Source of the DNA: Methylocystis rosea
Lineage (GTDB): Bacteria > Pseudomonadota > Alphaproteobacteria > Rhizobiales > Beijerinckiaceae
DNA length: 64,000 nucleotides
NCBI RefSeq assembly: GCF_003855495.1
Contig: NZ_CP034086.1
Location: 2,145,501-2,209,500 of the forward strand
Direction: 5' to 3'
A program made the translations under genes and the position numbers. Under the pieces are notes generated by a model. That model saw only the letters and a program-made list of their open reading frames with translations, made no database searches and was not told the DNA's origin. Position 1 is the stretch's first letter; each line of letters begins with the position of its first letter. Below are positions 1 to 8,486 of the stretch, one piece after another.

Positions 1-582
1 CGCTTCCTCCTCGATCTTGCCCTGCTCCTCCATCAACGGAATGAGTTCGCGCGCAACGAAAGGAAAGGTGACGAAGATGGTCGCCAGCACGATGCCGGGC
101 ACGGCAAAGATGATCTGCACGCCGTGAGCTGCGAGCCACGGGCCGAAGAGGCCCTGGCCCCCGAATACCAGCACATAGACGAGGCCGGCGACGACCGGCG
201 AGACGGAGAACGGAAGATCGATCAGCGTGATGAGCACGCTCTTGCCGGGAAAGGAAAATTTGGCGATCGACCAGGAAGCCGCGAGCCCGAACACAAGATT
301 CGCTGGAACGGCGATCGCCGCGACAAGAAGCGTCAGACGGATCGCGGCGCGCGCGTCTGGATCGCCGAACGCGGTCAGAAAAGGGCCGATCCCTTTGCTG
401 AAGGCTTCGACGAAGACGATCGCCAGCGGCGCAAAAAGGAAGAGAGCGAGAAACAGCACCGCCGTCGCAATGAGCGTATAGCGCGCGAACGACGAGTCCT
501 GCGTGACCGGTCGGAATTTGACGCCGCGACCGCGGCGGCTGGACGTGATCGCGATCTCAGACATCTCAGACATGTCAGACAT
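1..582 (-). CDS. cysW: Sulfate ABC transporter permease CysW (3' end outside window)
   Basis: Inner-membrane permease half of the sulfate/thiosulfate ABC importer. The 194 codons visible are the N-terminal part; the reading frame runs off the left edge. The N-terminus is short and cytosolic, followed by a hydrophobic segment and a CysW-like periplasmic/TM arrangement; the visible end, with a conserved [15 protein letters not shown] segment, is the start of the EAA loop that contacts the ATPase. Three in-frame ATGs lie at 582, 573 and 564; the first has AGGAG eight bases upstream and is chosen. It overlaps the end of cysT by 8 bp, which implies translational coupling. The ATPase gene cysA would be expected beyond the edge. 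Confidence 0.93.
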   Translation of the reverse strand, partial: MSDMSEMSEIAITSSRRGRGVKFRPVTQDSSFARYTLIATAVLFLALFLFAPLAIVFVEAFSKGIGPFLTAFGDPDARAAIRLTLLVAAIAVPANLVFGLAASWSIAKFSFPGKSVLITLIDLPFSVSPVVAGLVYVLVFGGQGLFGPWLAAHGVQIIFAVPGIVLATIFVTFPFVARELIPLMEEQGKIEEEA

Positions 583-1438
583 GGCCGAATCTCCTGCGGC
601 TCCATGCCTGGACCAGATTGATGAGCAGCAGCGCGGCGAAAGAAATCGCCAGCATGATCGTTGCGATTCCGGTCGCGCCCGGGACGTCATATTGTTCAAG
701 CTTCACGACGATGATCAGCGGCGCGATCTCAGAGACGTAAGCGATATTGCCGGCGATGAAGATCACCGAGCCATATTCGCCAATGGATCTGGCGAAGGCG
801 AGCGCGAAGCCGGTGAGCAGCGCCGGCGCCAGCGGCGGCAGCATCACACGGACGACGGTTTGCAGCCTGCCCGCGCCGAGAGTGGCGGAGGCTTCCTCCA
901 GTTCCGCTTCGAGCTCGGAAATAATCGGCTGCACGGTGCGCACGACGAACGGCAAGCCAATGAAGATGAGCGCGACCAGAATGCCCCAGCGGGTGTAAGC
1001 GACCTTGATGTCGTAATCGGCGAGCGGCGCGCCAAACCAGCCATTCGGCGAATACAGCGCCGCAAGCGAAATGCCGGCGACCGCCGTCGGCAGCGCGAAG
1101 GGCAGATCGACGAACGCGTCGAGCAGTCGACGGCCGGGAAAATCGTATCTTGTGAGCACCCAGGCGACGATGAGGCCAAAGAAAAGATCGACGACCGCGG
1201 CCGCGAAGGAGATGAAGAACGTCGTGCGCAGCGACGCGGCGACGCGCGGCTCCGCGGCGATCGCGTAGAGCCCGGAAAATCCCAGTCCCGATGACTGCCA
1301 GATGAGCGTGGCGAGCGGAAAGAGGACGATCACGCCAAGATAGATCAGCGTATAGCCGAAGGTCAGGCCGAAGCCTGGAATGACGCTCGGCGCCGCGAAG
1401 CGCCGAGCGTTTTTGCCGACAAGGCTCGGGGAGGTCAC
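575..1438 (-). CDS. cysT: Sulfate ABC transporter permease CysT
   Basis: Partner permease of CysW, 287 residues, the usual family length. It shows about six membrane segments and the ATPase-contacting EAA loop around residues 180-203 ([10 protein letters not shown]...). The start is a GTG at 1438 whose GTGA overlaps the TGA stop of the upstream binding-protein gene by 4 bp, and the 3' end overlaps cysW by 8 bp. The order sbp-cysT-cysW, all with overlapping ends, is that of a single sulfate uptake operon. Identity follows from family similarity and context; specificity for sulfate rather than molybdate is supported mainly by the neighbouring binding protein. Confidence 0.95.
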   Translation of the reverse strand: MTSPSLVGKNARRFAAPSVIPGFGLTFGYTLIYLGVIVLFPLATLIWQSSGLGFSGLYAIAAEPRVAASLRTTFFISFAAAVVDLFFGLIVAWVLTRYDFPGRRLLDAFVDLPFALPTAVAGISLAALYSPNGWFGAPLADYDIKVAYTRWGILVALIFIGLPFVVRTVQPIISELEAELEEASATLGAGRLQTVVRVMLPPLAPALLTGFALAFARSIGEYGSVIFIAGNIAYVSEIAPLIIVVKLEQYDVPGATGIATIMLAISFAALLLINLVQAWSRRRFGHV

Positions 1439-2472
1439 CTTGTCAGCTCTTGTTTCTGGATGTCGTCGAAAATGCCGCCGTCGGCGAAATGCTTCTTTTG
1501 CGCCGCCGCCCAGCCGCCGAAACTTTTATCGACGGTGATGAATTCGATCTTGGCGAATTTCTTTACGTCGTCCTTCGCCGCATATTCGGGATGAACGGGA
1601 CGATAGAAATTGCGTGCGATGATCGCCTGCGCCGCCGGCGAATACAGAAAGTCGAGATAGGCTTCCGCGAGCTGCCTGTTGCCTTTGGCGTCGGCGTTGG
1701 CGTCAACGACGGCGACCGGCGGCTCCGCCAGAATGGACTGCGGCGGCGTCACGATCTCGAACTTGTCAGCGCCGAATTCCTTCAGCGCAAGGAAGGCTTC
1801 GTTCTCCCATGCGAGGAGCACGTCGCCGATGCCGCGCTGGGCGAAGGTGATCGTCGAGCCTCGCGCGCCCGTGTCCATCACCGGGGCGTTCTTGTAGATC
1901 GCCTTGACAAAATCCTTGGTCTTGGCTTCGTCGCCGCCGAATTTCTTCAGCCCGTAGCCCCAGGCCGCAAGATAATTCCAGCGCGCGCCGCCGGACGTCT
2001 TCGGGTTGGGCGTGATCACCGCGACGCCGGGCTTCGCCAGATCGTCCCAATCCTCGACGGCTTTCGGATTGCCCTTGCGGACAAGAAACACGATCGTCGA
2101 CGTATAGGGCGACGAGTTATTCGGTCGGCGCTTTTGCCAATCGACCGGAATCTTGCCGCTCTTGCTGGCGATCGCGTCAATGTCGGCGGCGAGCGCCAGC
2201 GTCACGACATCGGCGTTCAGTCCTTCGATCACCGCGCGCGCCTGCGCGCCTGAGCCGCCATGCGACGCCAGAAGTTCGATCGTCTCGCCCGTCCGGGCTT
2301 TCCAGTCCGCCGCGAAAGCGGGGTTGATCGCCTTATAGAGTTCGCGCGTCGGGTCATAGGAGACGTTCAGGAACGTCTGGCCCGCTAGAGAATGCGCGCT
2401 TGCCAGCATCGTGAGGGCGACCAATCCCCCTAAAATTCCAAGTCCCAGACTTTTTCGCAATTTCTCACTCAT
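1435..2472 (-). CDS. sbp: Periplasmic sulfate-binding protein
   Basis: Solute-binding component that delivers sulfate (or thiosulfate) to CysTW. It has 345 residues with an N-terminal hydrophobic signal sequence (about residues 10-30, cleavage probably after the SLAG region). Family landmarks are [12 protein letters not shown] just after the signal, [19 protein letters not shown] in the middle and the GARGST loop that contributes to the anion site. It is the first gene of the sbp-cysT-cysW operon and ends in a 4-bp overlap with cysT. An inverted repeat lies 20-49 bases upstream of the start. It could equally be called CysP; sequence alone does not separate sulfate from thiosulfate preference. 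Confidence 0.93.
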   Translation of the reverse strand: MSEKLRKSLGLGILGGLVALTMLASAHSLAGQTFLNVSYDPTRELYKAINPAFAADWKARTGETIELLASHGGSGAQARAVIEGLNADVVTLALAADIDAIASKSGKIPVDWQKRRPNNSSPYTSTIVFLVRKGNPKAVEDWDDLAKPGVAVITPNPKTSGGARWNYLAAWGYGLKKFGGDEAKTKDFVKAIYKNAPVMDTGARGSTITFAQRGIGDVLLAWENEAFLALKEFGADKFEIVTPPQSILAEPPVAVVDANADAKGNRQLAEAYLDFLYSPAAQAIIARNFYRPVHPEYAAKDDVKKFAKIEFITVDKSFGGWAAAQKKHFADGGIFDDIQKQELTR

Positions 2473-2491
2473 GGTGACGCCTCTCCCATAT

Positions 2492-2521
2492 AGTCTATAA
2501 AGTCACTAGCATGAGTAGACT
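2492..2521. promoter_or_regulatory. Inverted repeat upstream of sulfate operon
   Basis: AGTCTA and TAGACT form an inverted repeat separated by 18 bases, placed 20-49 bases before the sbp start, in a short AT-rich stretch that must contain the operon promoter. The position suits an operator for a sulfur-responsive repressor or activator. The regulator is not identified and the motif is short, so this is tentative. Confidence 0.35.
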
Positions 2522-2604
2522 GATTGGGCAAGGAGGAAAAGCGCGGGTCAAGCCTGCGTGACGTCAGCGGAGCTTGGAGTGTGGACGGCCGCGAAAGGTA
2601 ACGC

Positions 2605-3588
2605 CTACCAGCGCAGAACTGCGCCGCCCCAGGTCATTCCCGCGCCGATCGCCATCATCGCGATCACGTCGCCCTTTTTCAGCTTTCCGGCGCGATTCGC
2701 CTCATCGAGCGTGATCGGCATCGAGGCGCTCGACGTATTGCCGTAGCGGTCAATGTTGATCCAGCATTTCTCGAACGGAACGCCGAGATTCTGCATTGCG
2801 GACTCGATAATGCGCTTGTTGGCCTGGTGGGCGATCACGTGATCGACGTCGGCTGCGGTCAGACCGGCGGCTTCGAGCGTTTCGCCGACCACTTCAGGCA
2901 ACAGGCGCGTCGCCACCTTATAGACCTCGCGCCCGCGCATCTTGATTTTGCCGGCCTTTTCTTCGAGCATTTCAGCAGATGGCGGGCGGCGGCTGCCGCC
3001 GCCATAGATGCCGAGAATGCCCGTCATCGAGCCGTCGGTGCGCAGGCTGGCGGCGAGCACGCCCCGCCCTTCTTCTTCGCTGGCGCCCAGCAAAATCGCG
3101 CCGGCGGCGTCGCCAAACAGCACGCATGTCTCGCGATTTGTCCAATCGACGAAGCGACTGAGGGTCTCGGCGCCGATCACCAGCGCGCGCTTGACCTTGC
3201 CGCTTCTGATAAACTGGTCGGCGATCGACAGCCCGTAAAGCGAACCGGCGCAAGCGGCGCCGACGTCGAAGGCGAAAGCGTTTCTCGCGCCGAGCTGCGC
3301 CTGAACAAATGACGCGCAGGACGGCGTCGGCGCATCGCCTGTCACCGTGCACACGACGATCATGTCGACGTCGTCCGGCTTTACGCCAGCGAACTGCAGC
3401 GCCTCGCGCCCTGCGGCCGCGGCCAGATCCGATGTCGCCTCATCATCCGCGGCCACTCGGCGCTCTTTGATGCCGGTGCGGCTGACGATCCACTCATTGT
3501 TCGTCCTGACGATTTTCTCGAGGTCGGCGTTGGAGATGACGCGCTGGGGCGCATAAGACCCGGTTCCGAGAACAATGGAATTCGTCAA
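2605..3588 (-). CDS. fabH: 3-oxoacyl-ACP synthase III (FabH)
   Basis: Condenses acetyl-CoA with malonyl-ACP to start fatty-acid synthesis. At 327 residues it has normal FabH length, with the catalytic triad visible: Cys113 in GAACAGS, His254 in IAHQANKR and Asn284 in YGNTSSAS. The thiolase fold is complete, from VLGTGSYAP at the N-terminus to GAGMTWGGAVLRW at the end. In relatives fabH often follows plsX; here it stands alone, divergent from rimO, with no plsX or ihfA in the window. It may therefore be the main FabH moved from its usual place or a paralogue with different primer preference. Confidence 0.93.
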   Translation of the reverse strand: MTNSIVLGTGSYAPQRVISNADLEKIVRTNNEWIVSRTGIKERRVAADDEATSDLAAAAGREALQFAGVKPDDVDMIVVCTVTGDAPTPSCASFVQAQLGARNAFAFDVGAACAGSLYGLSIADQFIRSGKVKRALVIGAETLSRFVDWTNRETCVLFGDAAGAILLGASEEEGRGVLAASLRTDGSMTGILGIYGGGSRRPPSAEMLEEKAGKIKMRGREVYKVATRLLPEVVGETLEAAGLTAADVDHVIAHQANKRIIESAMQNLGVPFEKCWINIDRYGNTSSASMPITLDEANRAGKLKKGDVIAMMAIGAGMTWGGAVLRW

Positions 3589-3824
3589 GACGTGGCGCTT
3601 CCTTCTGAGACGGCGTGGCTGAAGCTCGTGAGCGTGGCGCTATTCATTAAGAGCGGCTCAGGCCAAGCGCAAATTTTTCTTTTTGAGCTTCGGCAACGGC
3701 CCCAATCGTCGCTGACTTATTGGCTTTTTTGCGCCGGCGACGGCAGACTGTCCCAAAACGAGGCCGTCAACGCTTTCTTAAAGCGCGCGCAACTAGACCA
3801 ATCTGGGCTCGTCGGAGTTGCGTT
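3589..3824. other. fabH-rimO intergenic region
   Basis: Divergent region between fabH and the small frame before rimO. It has AT-rich patches (around 3671-3685 and 3716-3730) that could hold the fabH promoter, but no clear promoter pair, hairpin or repeat was recognised. Open frames here have no ribosome-binding site or recognisable product. Confidence 0.4.
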
Positions 3825-3890
3825 ATGGTCCACGCTATCATCTTTGCCGCCGTCGCGCTCTTCGCTCTCATTGGCGCGCTGACGGCGTAA
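3825..3890 (+). CDS. Possible 21-residue membrane peptide upstream of rimO
   Basis: A 22-codon frame encodes a peptide starting MVHAIIFAAVALF and ending GALTA, essentially one transmembrane helix. GGAG lies seven bases before the ATG, a good ribosome-binding site. It ends 48 bases before the rimO start on the same strand, so the two could share a transcript. It matches no family I recognise and is short enough to have arisen by chance; the ribosome-binding site and the even hydrophobic composition are the only support. Confidence 0.35.
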   Translation: MVHAIIFAAVALFALIGALTA

Positions 3891-3938
3891 CGCCGAGCCC
3901 GCGATTGCAAAGTCCGCCGCCGCATGGCAAGGGGCGCC

Positions 3939-5288
3939 ATGCAGGAACAACAGAGGCCGCTGAGCGCCGCCCCGCGCGTCTCCTTCGTCTCGCTCGGCTG
4001 TCCGAAGGCCCTCGTCGATAGCGAACGGATCATCACGCAGCTGCGCGCCGAAGGCTACGAGCTGTCGCGCACCCACGCCGGGGCGGACGTCGTCATCGTC
4101 AATACATGCGGCTTCCTTGACAGCGCTAAGGCGGAATCGCTTGAAGCGATCGGCGCCGCGCTGAACGAAAACGGCAAGGTGATCGTCACCGGCTGCATGG
4201 GCGCCGAACCTGAAGCGATTACGGCGCGCTTCCCGCAGGTGCTGGCGATCACCGGCCCGCAGCAATATGAGAGCGTCGTCGACGCGGTGCATCGCGCCGC
4301 CGCGCCCGCGCATGACCCGTTTGTCGATCTTCTCCCCGAACAAGGCGTGAAGCTCACGCCGCGCCACTACGCCTATCTGAAAATCTCCGAAGGCTGCGAC
4401 AACAGCTGCTCCTTCTGCATCATCCCGCATCTGCGCGGGCCGCTCGTCTCGCGGCCTGCGGCCGACGTGCTGCGCGAAGCGGAAAAGCTGGCGCGCGCCG
4501 GCGTCAAGGAACTGCTTGTCATCTCCCAGGACACGAGCGCCTATGGCCGCGACATTCGCTACGCCGAAAGCATGTTCGGCGACCGCAGCGTGCGCGCGCG
4601 CTTTCTCGATCTGGCGCGCGAACTTGGCGATCTCGGCCTTTGGGTCCGCCTGCATTACGTCTATCCCTATCCTCATGTCGACGAGGTGATGCCATTGATG
4701 GCGGAAGGGAAAATCCTTCCCTATCTCGACATTCCGTTTCAGCATGCCGCGCCGAACGTGCTGAAGGCCATGAAGCGTCCTGCGAATGAAGAGAAGACGC
4801 TCGCGCGCATTCGATCCTGGCGCGAGGCGTGTCCCGACCTCGCGCTGCGATCGACGTTCATCGTCGGCTTCCCCGGCGAGACCGACGCGGATTTCGATTA
4901 TCTTCTCGATTGGCTGGAGGAGGCCGCGATCGACCGCGCCGGCGCCTTCAAATATGAGCCTGTCGCCGGCGCGCCGGCCGAGGCGCTTGGCCTACCTGCC
5001 GTCCCCGACGATGTGAAGGAGACGCGCTGGAAGCGCTTCATGGAGAAGCAGCAGGCAATCAGCGCGCGGCTGATGAAGCGCAAAATCGGCAAGCGCCTTT
5101 CAGTCATCATCGACGAGCCGGGCGGCGGACCATCGGGCGCGCTCGCCAAGGGCCGCACTAAGGCCGACGCGCCGCAGATCGACGGCGCAGCCTTTGTCGC
5201 ATCGCGGCGCCCGCTGCGCGCGGGCGACATCGTCACGGCGAAAATTGAACGCTCGGAGGCCTATGACGTCTATGGCGCAGCGACCTAG
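3939..5288 (+). CDS. rimO: Ribosomal protein S12 methylthiotransferase RimO
   Basis: Radical-SAM enzyme that adds a methylthio group to the conserved Asp of ribosomal protein S12. From the chosen start it has 449 residues. The N-terminal MTTase domain carries the auxiliary-cluster cysteines C21 (SLGCPK), C57 (VNTCGF) and C86 (VTGCMG); the radical-SAM CxxxCxxC is C153/C157/C160 in [10 protein letters not shown]; a TRAM domain closes the protein. [12 protein letters not shown] separates RimO from the tRNA enzyme MiaB. The ATG at 3939 is preferred because AAGGGG lies at 3929-3934; an in-frame ATG at 3924 would add five residues. A small membrane protein follows 47 bases downstream. Confidence 0.96.
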   Translation: MQEQQRPLSAAPRVSFVSLGCPKALVDSERIITQLRAEGYELSRTHAGADVVIVNTCGFLDSAKAESLEAIGAALNENGKVIVTGCMGAEPEAITARFPQVLAITGPQQYESVVDAVHRAAAPAHDPFVDLLPEQGVKLTPRHYAYLKISEGCDNSCSFCIIPHLRGPLVSRPAADVLREAEKLARAGVKELLVISQDTSAYGRDIRYAESMFGDRSVRARFLDLARELGDLGLWVRLHYVYPYPHVDEVMPLMAEGKILPYLDIPFQHAAPNVLKAMKRPANEEKTLARIRSWREACPDLALRSTFIVGFPGETDADFDYLLDWLEEAAIDRAGAFKYEPVAGAPAEALGLPAVPDDVKETRWKRFMEKQQAISARLMKRKIGKRLSVIIDEPGGGPSGALAKGRTKADAPQIDGAAFVASRRPLRAGDIVTAKIERSEAYDVYGAAT

Positions 5289-5335
5289 AGCAGCCCTATA
5301 TTGGGGCCAAGGATAGATTTAGGGAGAGAAGCGCC

Positions 5336-5659
5336 ATGACCGAAGAACCGCAAGACAAGGGCACGCCGCCGCTGGAAACGCCGCCGCCTTTGCCCAGAGA
5401 GGCGCCGGCGCAGCCGCAGCTGCCGAAGTTCGTCATTCCGCGCAGCCTTTACATCGCGACCGCGCTCATCGTCATCGGCTCATTCGCCATTACGCTCTTC
5501 GTGCGCAATCCCTATACGCAGTCCGTGACCGAAGGCGGCGGCTTTTACGAGCACAGCACGGACAATTCGGCGCTGATGTGGGTCGCGATCTTCGTCGGCA
5601 TTCCTCTGAGCTTCTGGGCCTACAAGCGCTGGATATTGCCGCTCTTCGAGCGCAAATAG
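5336..5659 (+). CDS. Small two-TM membrane protein, Pro-rich N-terminus
   Basis: 107 residues, not assigned to a named family. Residues 1-30 are acidic then Pro-rich (PPLETPPPLPREAP), followed by a helix at about 38-55 (YIATALIVIGSFAITLFV), a periplasmic loop and a second helix at about 80-95, with a basic C-terminus (KRWILPLFERK). GGAGAG lies just before the ATG. It follows rimO at 47 bases on the same strand and is probably cotranscribed; it converges on nadD. Function unknown; nothing suggests a link with S12 modification beyond position. Confidence 0.75.
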   Translation: MTEEPQDKGTPPLETPPPLPREAPAQPQLPKFVIPRSLYIATALIVIGSFAITLFVRNPYTQSVTEGGGFYEHSTDNSALMWVAIFVGIPLSFWAYKRWILPLFERK

Positions 5660-5718
5660 GGAAGCATTCTCCGCCGAAGGCGAAGCCGGCGCGTCCGAAA
5701 TTGCGTCAAATCAAGAAA

Positions 5719-5746
5719 CCGGAGCGCGGTTATGAACGCGCTCCGG
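5719..5746 (-). terminator. Hairpin at the nadD stop codon
   Basis: A perfect 10-bp stem (CCGGAGCGCG / CGCGCTCCGG) with an 8-base loop; the loop contains the nadD TAA stop. On the minus strand it is followed by TTTCTTG, a weak U-tract, as in an intrinsic terminator. It could also stop transcripts arriving from the rimO side. Confidence 0.6.
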
Positions 5747-6338
5747 CGCGCAACTCGGTCGAAGAGCGCTCGATTCTTGGCCCGTGCAGGTAGACGATCG
5801 CCGGCGGCGACGTCACGGCGAGCACACCGGCCGCGCTCTCGGGAATCCTCGCGCTCTCGAAATAGACCGCCGCCTTGGCGTTTACGGATCTGAGCGTCGC
5901 GCCCGGCCTGTCGATGACGGCGATCGGCGTCGTCCGCGCAATGTCCTGCCATCGCCGCCAACGATGAAACTGCAAGAGATTATCCGCTCCCATGATCCAA
6001 ACGAAGCGCACGCCGGGGCAATGGAGGCGCAGATAATCGAGCGTGTCGCAGGTGTAACGCGCGCCGATCTCGGCTTCGAATCCGGTGAAGGCGACTCGCG
6101 GATCGCGCAGGATTTTTCTCGCCGCCGCTATTCGCGCTTCGATTGACGGCAGTTCGCGCGCGTCTTTGAGCGGATTGCCGGGCGAGACGATCCACCACAG
6201 CCGATCGAGTTTTAGCCGCGTCAGCGCGAGTCGCGAGACGAGCGCATGGCCCTCATGCGGCGGATCGAATGAGCCGCCGAAAAGACCGATGCGCATGCCG
6301 GGCGCGTGCGGGGGAAGGCGAACGGGGGCGGAAGTCAT
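5730..6338 (-). CDS. nadD: Nicotinate-nucleotide adenylyltransferase NadD
   Basis: Converts nicotinate mononucleotide and ATP to deamido-NAD in NAD biosynthesis. The nucleotidyl-transferase signature GLFGGSFDPPHEGH opens the fold, and IMGADNLLQFHRW is the second conserved block. From the ATG at 6338 it has 202 residues; a second ATG at 6296 begins directly at MRIGLFGGSF. The frame stays open further upstream but only across the antitoxin gene, so the longer version is rejected. In many Hyphomicrobiales the order is proB-proA-nadD-rsfS; here higBA sits between proA and nadD and no rsfS follows. Confidence 0.94.
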   Translation of the reverse strand: MTSAPVRLPPHAPGMRIGLFGGSFDPPHEGHALVSRLALTRLKLDRLWWIVSPGNPLKDARELPSIEARIAAARKILRDPRVAFTGFEAEIGARYTCDTLDYLRLHCPGVRFVWIMGADNLLQFHRWRRWQDIARTTPIAVIDRPGATLRSVNAKAAVYFESARIPESAAGVLAVTSPPAIVYLHGPRIERSSTELRAGARS

Positions 6339-6378
6339 ACGTCGATATGCGGCGCAAGCTTGGGTTAGATCAAGCTTC

Positions 6379-6672
6379 TCAGGCGGCGCGCGGCTCGATC
6401 GCGCTGAGCTCGGAGCCGATCTGCCGGCGCCGGGCCATAAGGTCATAGTCCGCCTGCAGCCCGAGAAAGAAGCCTTCCGAAATTCCGAAATATCGCGCCA
6501 GGCGCAAATCCGTGTCGGCGGTGATCGCGCGCCTGCCGAGAACGATCTCATTGATGCGGCGGGGCGGCACGCGAATGGCGCGCGCGAGCGCATTCTGGCT
6601 CAGTTCCATGGGCTTCAAAAATTCCTCGGCAAGAATTTCTCCCGGGGTCGGGTTGGGCAACAAGTCAGTCAT
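6379..6672 (-). CDS. higA: HigA-type antitoxin
   Basis: 97-residue Xre-type DNA-binding antitoxin of a HigBA module. The helix-turn-helix lies at roughly residues 20-60 (LSQNALARAIRVPPRRINEI, then TDLRLARYFGISEGFF). The start at 6672 overlaps the end of the toxin gene by 8 bp; a longer in-frame version would begin inside the toxin gene and is rejected. As in other HigBA pairs the toxin gene comes first. It should neutralise HigB and repress the pair through the inverted repeat ahead of higB. Confidence 0.92.
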   Translation of the reverse strand: MTDLLPNPTPGEILAEEFLKPMELSQNALARAIRVPPRRINEIVLGRRAITADTDLRLARYFGISEGFFLGLQADYDLMARRRQIGSELSAIEPRAA

Positions 6673-6949
6673 GGTAGTCGACGATCGTGACATCGGACGG
6701 CCCTCCCTCGCTCCAAATAAAACAGATGCGCCATTGGTCATTGATCCTGATCGAATGCTGGCCGAACCGATCGCTTTTCAGCGCCTCAAGACGATTGCCC
6801 GGCGGGACGCGCAAATCGTTCAGTATGCGCGCTTGATTGAGCAGGCGCAGTTTGCGCAGCGCCACGCTCTGAATGTCCGGCGGCAGCCTGCGGCTGCGAC
6901 GACCCGACCAGATCGATTCAGTCTCGGAGTCAGCGAAACTCCTGATCAT
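6665..6949 (-). CDS. higB: HigB toxin, RelE/HigB family
   Basis: 94-residue ribosome-dependent mRNA endonuclease of the RelE fold. Family features visible are IQSVALRKLRLLNQA, the PPGNRLEALKSDRFGQHSIRI core and RICFIWSEG near the end, with the catalytic basic residues in that region. It is the first gene of the pair and overlaps higA by 8 bp. There is no ribosome-binding site in front of the ATG, and the best promoter would start transcription at or next to the ATG (see the regulatory entry). Confidence 0.92.
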   Translation of the reverse strand: MIRSFADSETESIWSGRRSRRLPPDIQSVALRKLRLLNQARILNDLRVPPGNRLEALKSDRFGQHSIRINDQWRICFIWSEGGPSDVTIVDYHD

Positions 6950-6954
6950 GAAAG

Positions 6955-6983
6955 CTTATAACGCATAACGTTATACGCTTCAA
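6955..6983 (-). promoter_or_regulatory. higBA promoter with palindromic operator
   Basis: On the minus strand TTGAAG (6983-6978), a 17-base spacer and TATAAG (6960-6955) make a well-spaced sigma70-type promoter. The spacer and -10 are covered by the perfect inverted repeat TATAACG-N5-CGTTATA (6957-6975), a likely HigA operator. Only five bases separate the -10 from the higB ATG, so the transcript would be leaderless. Confidence 0.65.
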
Positions 6984-7146
6984 TTGCCAGCGCAAGCGAA
7001 ACAGGCGGAAAGAGCGCTTAGTCGGCCGATCGAACGGTCGGGGAAACCGTCATATGCCGACAGCGGAAAGCGAACCGGCGCTCAAAACGCCTTCAGAAAC
7101 TGCGCACGCTCGCGGCAGAGTCACTCTTCAGATTTGGCTTCGCCAC

Positions 7147-8451
7147 TCACCCCCGCACCTGGCCGTCGCCATAGACGCGGTATTTGAACGAGGTCAGCTG
7201 CTCGACGCCGACGGGTCCGCGCGCATGCATGCGGCCCGTGGCGATGCCGATCTCGGCGCCGAAGCCGAATTCGCCGCCGTCGGCGAATTGCGTCGAGGCG
7301 TTGTGCAGCACGATCGCGGAATCAACCTCGTTCATGAAACGCTGCGCCGCAGCGGCGTCACGCGTGATGATGCAATCGGTGTGGTGCGAGCCGTAAGTTT
7401 CGATGTGATCGATCGCGCCCTCTAATCCATCGACGACCCGCGCCGCGATGATGGCGTCAAGATATTCGGCGCGCCAGTCGTCTTCGCGCGCCGGCTTGAC
7501 GCGCGCGTCGGCGGCTTGTGTTGCTGAGTCGCCGCGCACTTCGCAGCCTGAATCGATCAGCATCGCGACGAGCGGCTGAAGGTGGGTCGCGGCGCAGGCC
7601 TGGTCGACGAGCAGCGTCTCCGCCGCGCCGCAAATGCCGGTGCGCCGCATCTTGGCGTTCAGCAGCACGCGCCTCGCCATGTCGAGATCGGCGTCCTTAT
7701 GCACGAAGACATGCACGATGCCTTCAAGATGCGCGAAAACCGGCACGCGCGCCTCATGCTGCACACGGGCGACGAGACTCTTGCCGCCGCGCGGCACGAT
7801 CACGTCGATATTGCCGTCGAGGCCCGCGAGCATCGCGCCCACGGCGGCGCGGTCCGCCGTCGCGACAAGCGAGATCGCCGCTTCGGGAAGCCCTGCGGCC
7901 TTCAGCCCCGCGACGAGGCAGGCGTGAATGGCGGCCGACGAGCGCAGGCTTTCGGAGCCGCCGCGCAGGATCGCGGCGTTGCCGGCCTTGAGACACAGAG
8001 CGCCGGCGTCAGCGGTGACATTTGGCCGGCTTTCGTAGATCACGCCGATGACGCCAAGCGGCGTCGAGACGCGCTCGATCTTGAGGCCGTTCGGGCGGTC
8101 GAAACTCGCCAGAACGCGGCCGACAGGGTCCGGCAGATCCGCGATCTCCTCCAGTCCACGGGCGATCGCCTCGACGCGGGCGGGATCAAGCGTCAGCCGA
8201 TCGAGGAAGGACGCCGCAGTTCCGCGCGCCTTGGCGTCGGCGACGTCGAGCGCATTCGCGGCGAGTATGGCGTTGCTCTGGCGGCGAATTTCGCCGGCGG
8301 CTGCGCGCAGCGCCTTGTTCTTGGCGTCGGTGGAGGCGAGCGCCACCGCCCGCGCCGCTGCGCGCGCGGCGCGCCCGAGCGCGACAAACGAGTCGCTCAG
8401 CGTCGCGTCTGCGCCGCCTGCCGGCGGCTCGCTGCGTAATGCCTGCGTCAT
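7147..8451 (-). CDS. proA: Glutamate-5-semialdehyde dehydrogenase ProA
   Basis: Reduces glutamyl-5-phosphate to glutamate semialdehyde, the second step of proline synthesis. The 434 residues cover the family length. The catalytic cysteine is C274 in [12 protein letters not shown], and the substrate/cofactor blocks [19 protein letters not shown] and LRGGSES are intact. No proB lies next to it: upstream is a divergent methyltransferase, and downstream, after about 200 bases, comes higBA and then nadD. The gamma-glutamyl kinase gene must be elsewhere or the usual cluster is broken. Confidence 0.96.
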   Translation of the reverse strand: MTQALRSEPPAGGADATLSDSFVALGRAARAAARAVALASTDAKNKALRAAAGEIRRQSNAILAANALDVADAKARGTAASFLDRLTLDPARVEAIARGLEEIADLPDPVGRVLASFDRPNGLKIERVSTPLGVIGVIYESRPNVTADAGALCLKAGNAAILRGGSESLRSSAAIHACLVAGLKAAGLPEAAISLVATADRAAVGAMLAGLDGNIDVIVPRGGKSLVARVQHEARVPVFAHLEGIVHVFVHKDADLDMARRVLLNAKMRRTGICGAAETLLVDQACAATHLQPLVAMLIDSGCEVRGDSATQAADARVKPAREDDWRAEYLDAIIAARVVDGLEGAIDHIETYGSHHTDCIITRDAAAAQRFMNEVDSAIVLHNASTQFADGGEFGFGAEIGIATGRMHARGPVGVEQLTSFKYRVYGDGQVRG

Positions 8452-8486
8452 AGCTTTCTCACGGGATATGCTGGAGTTTCGCTAAC

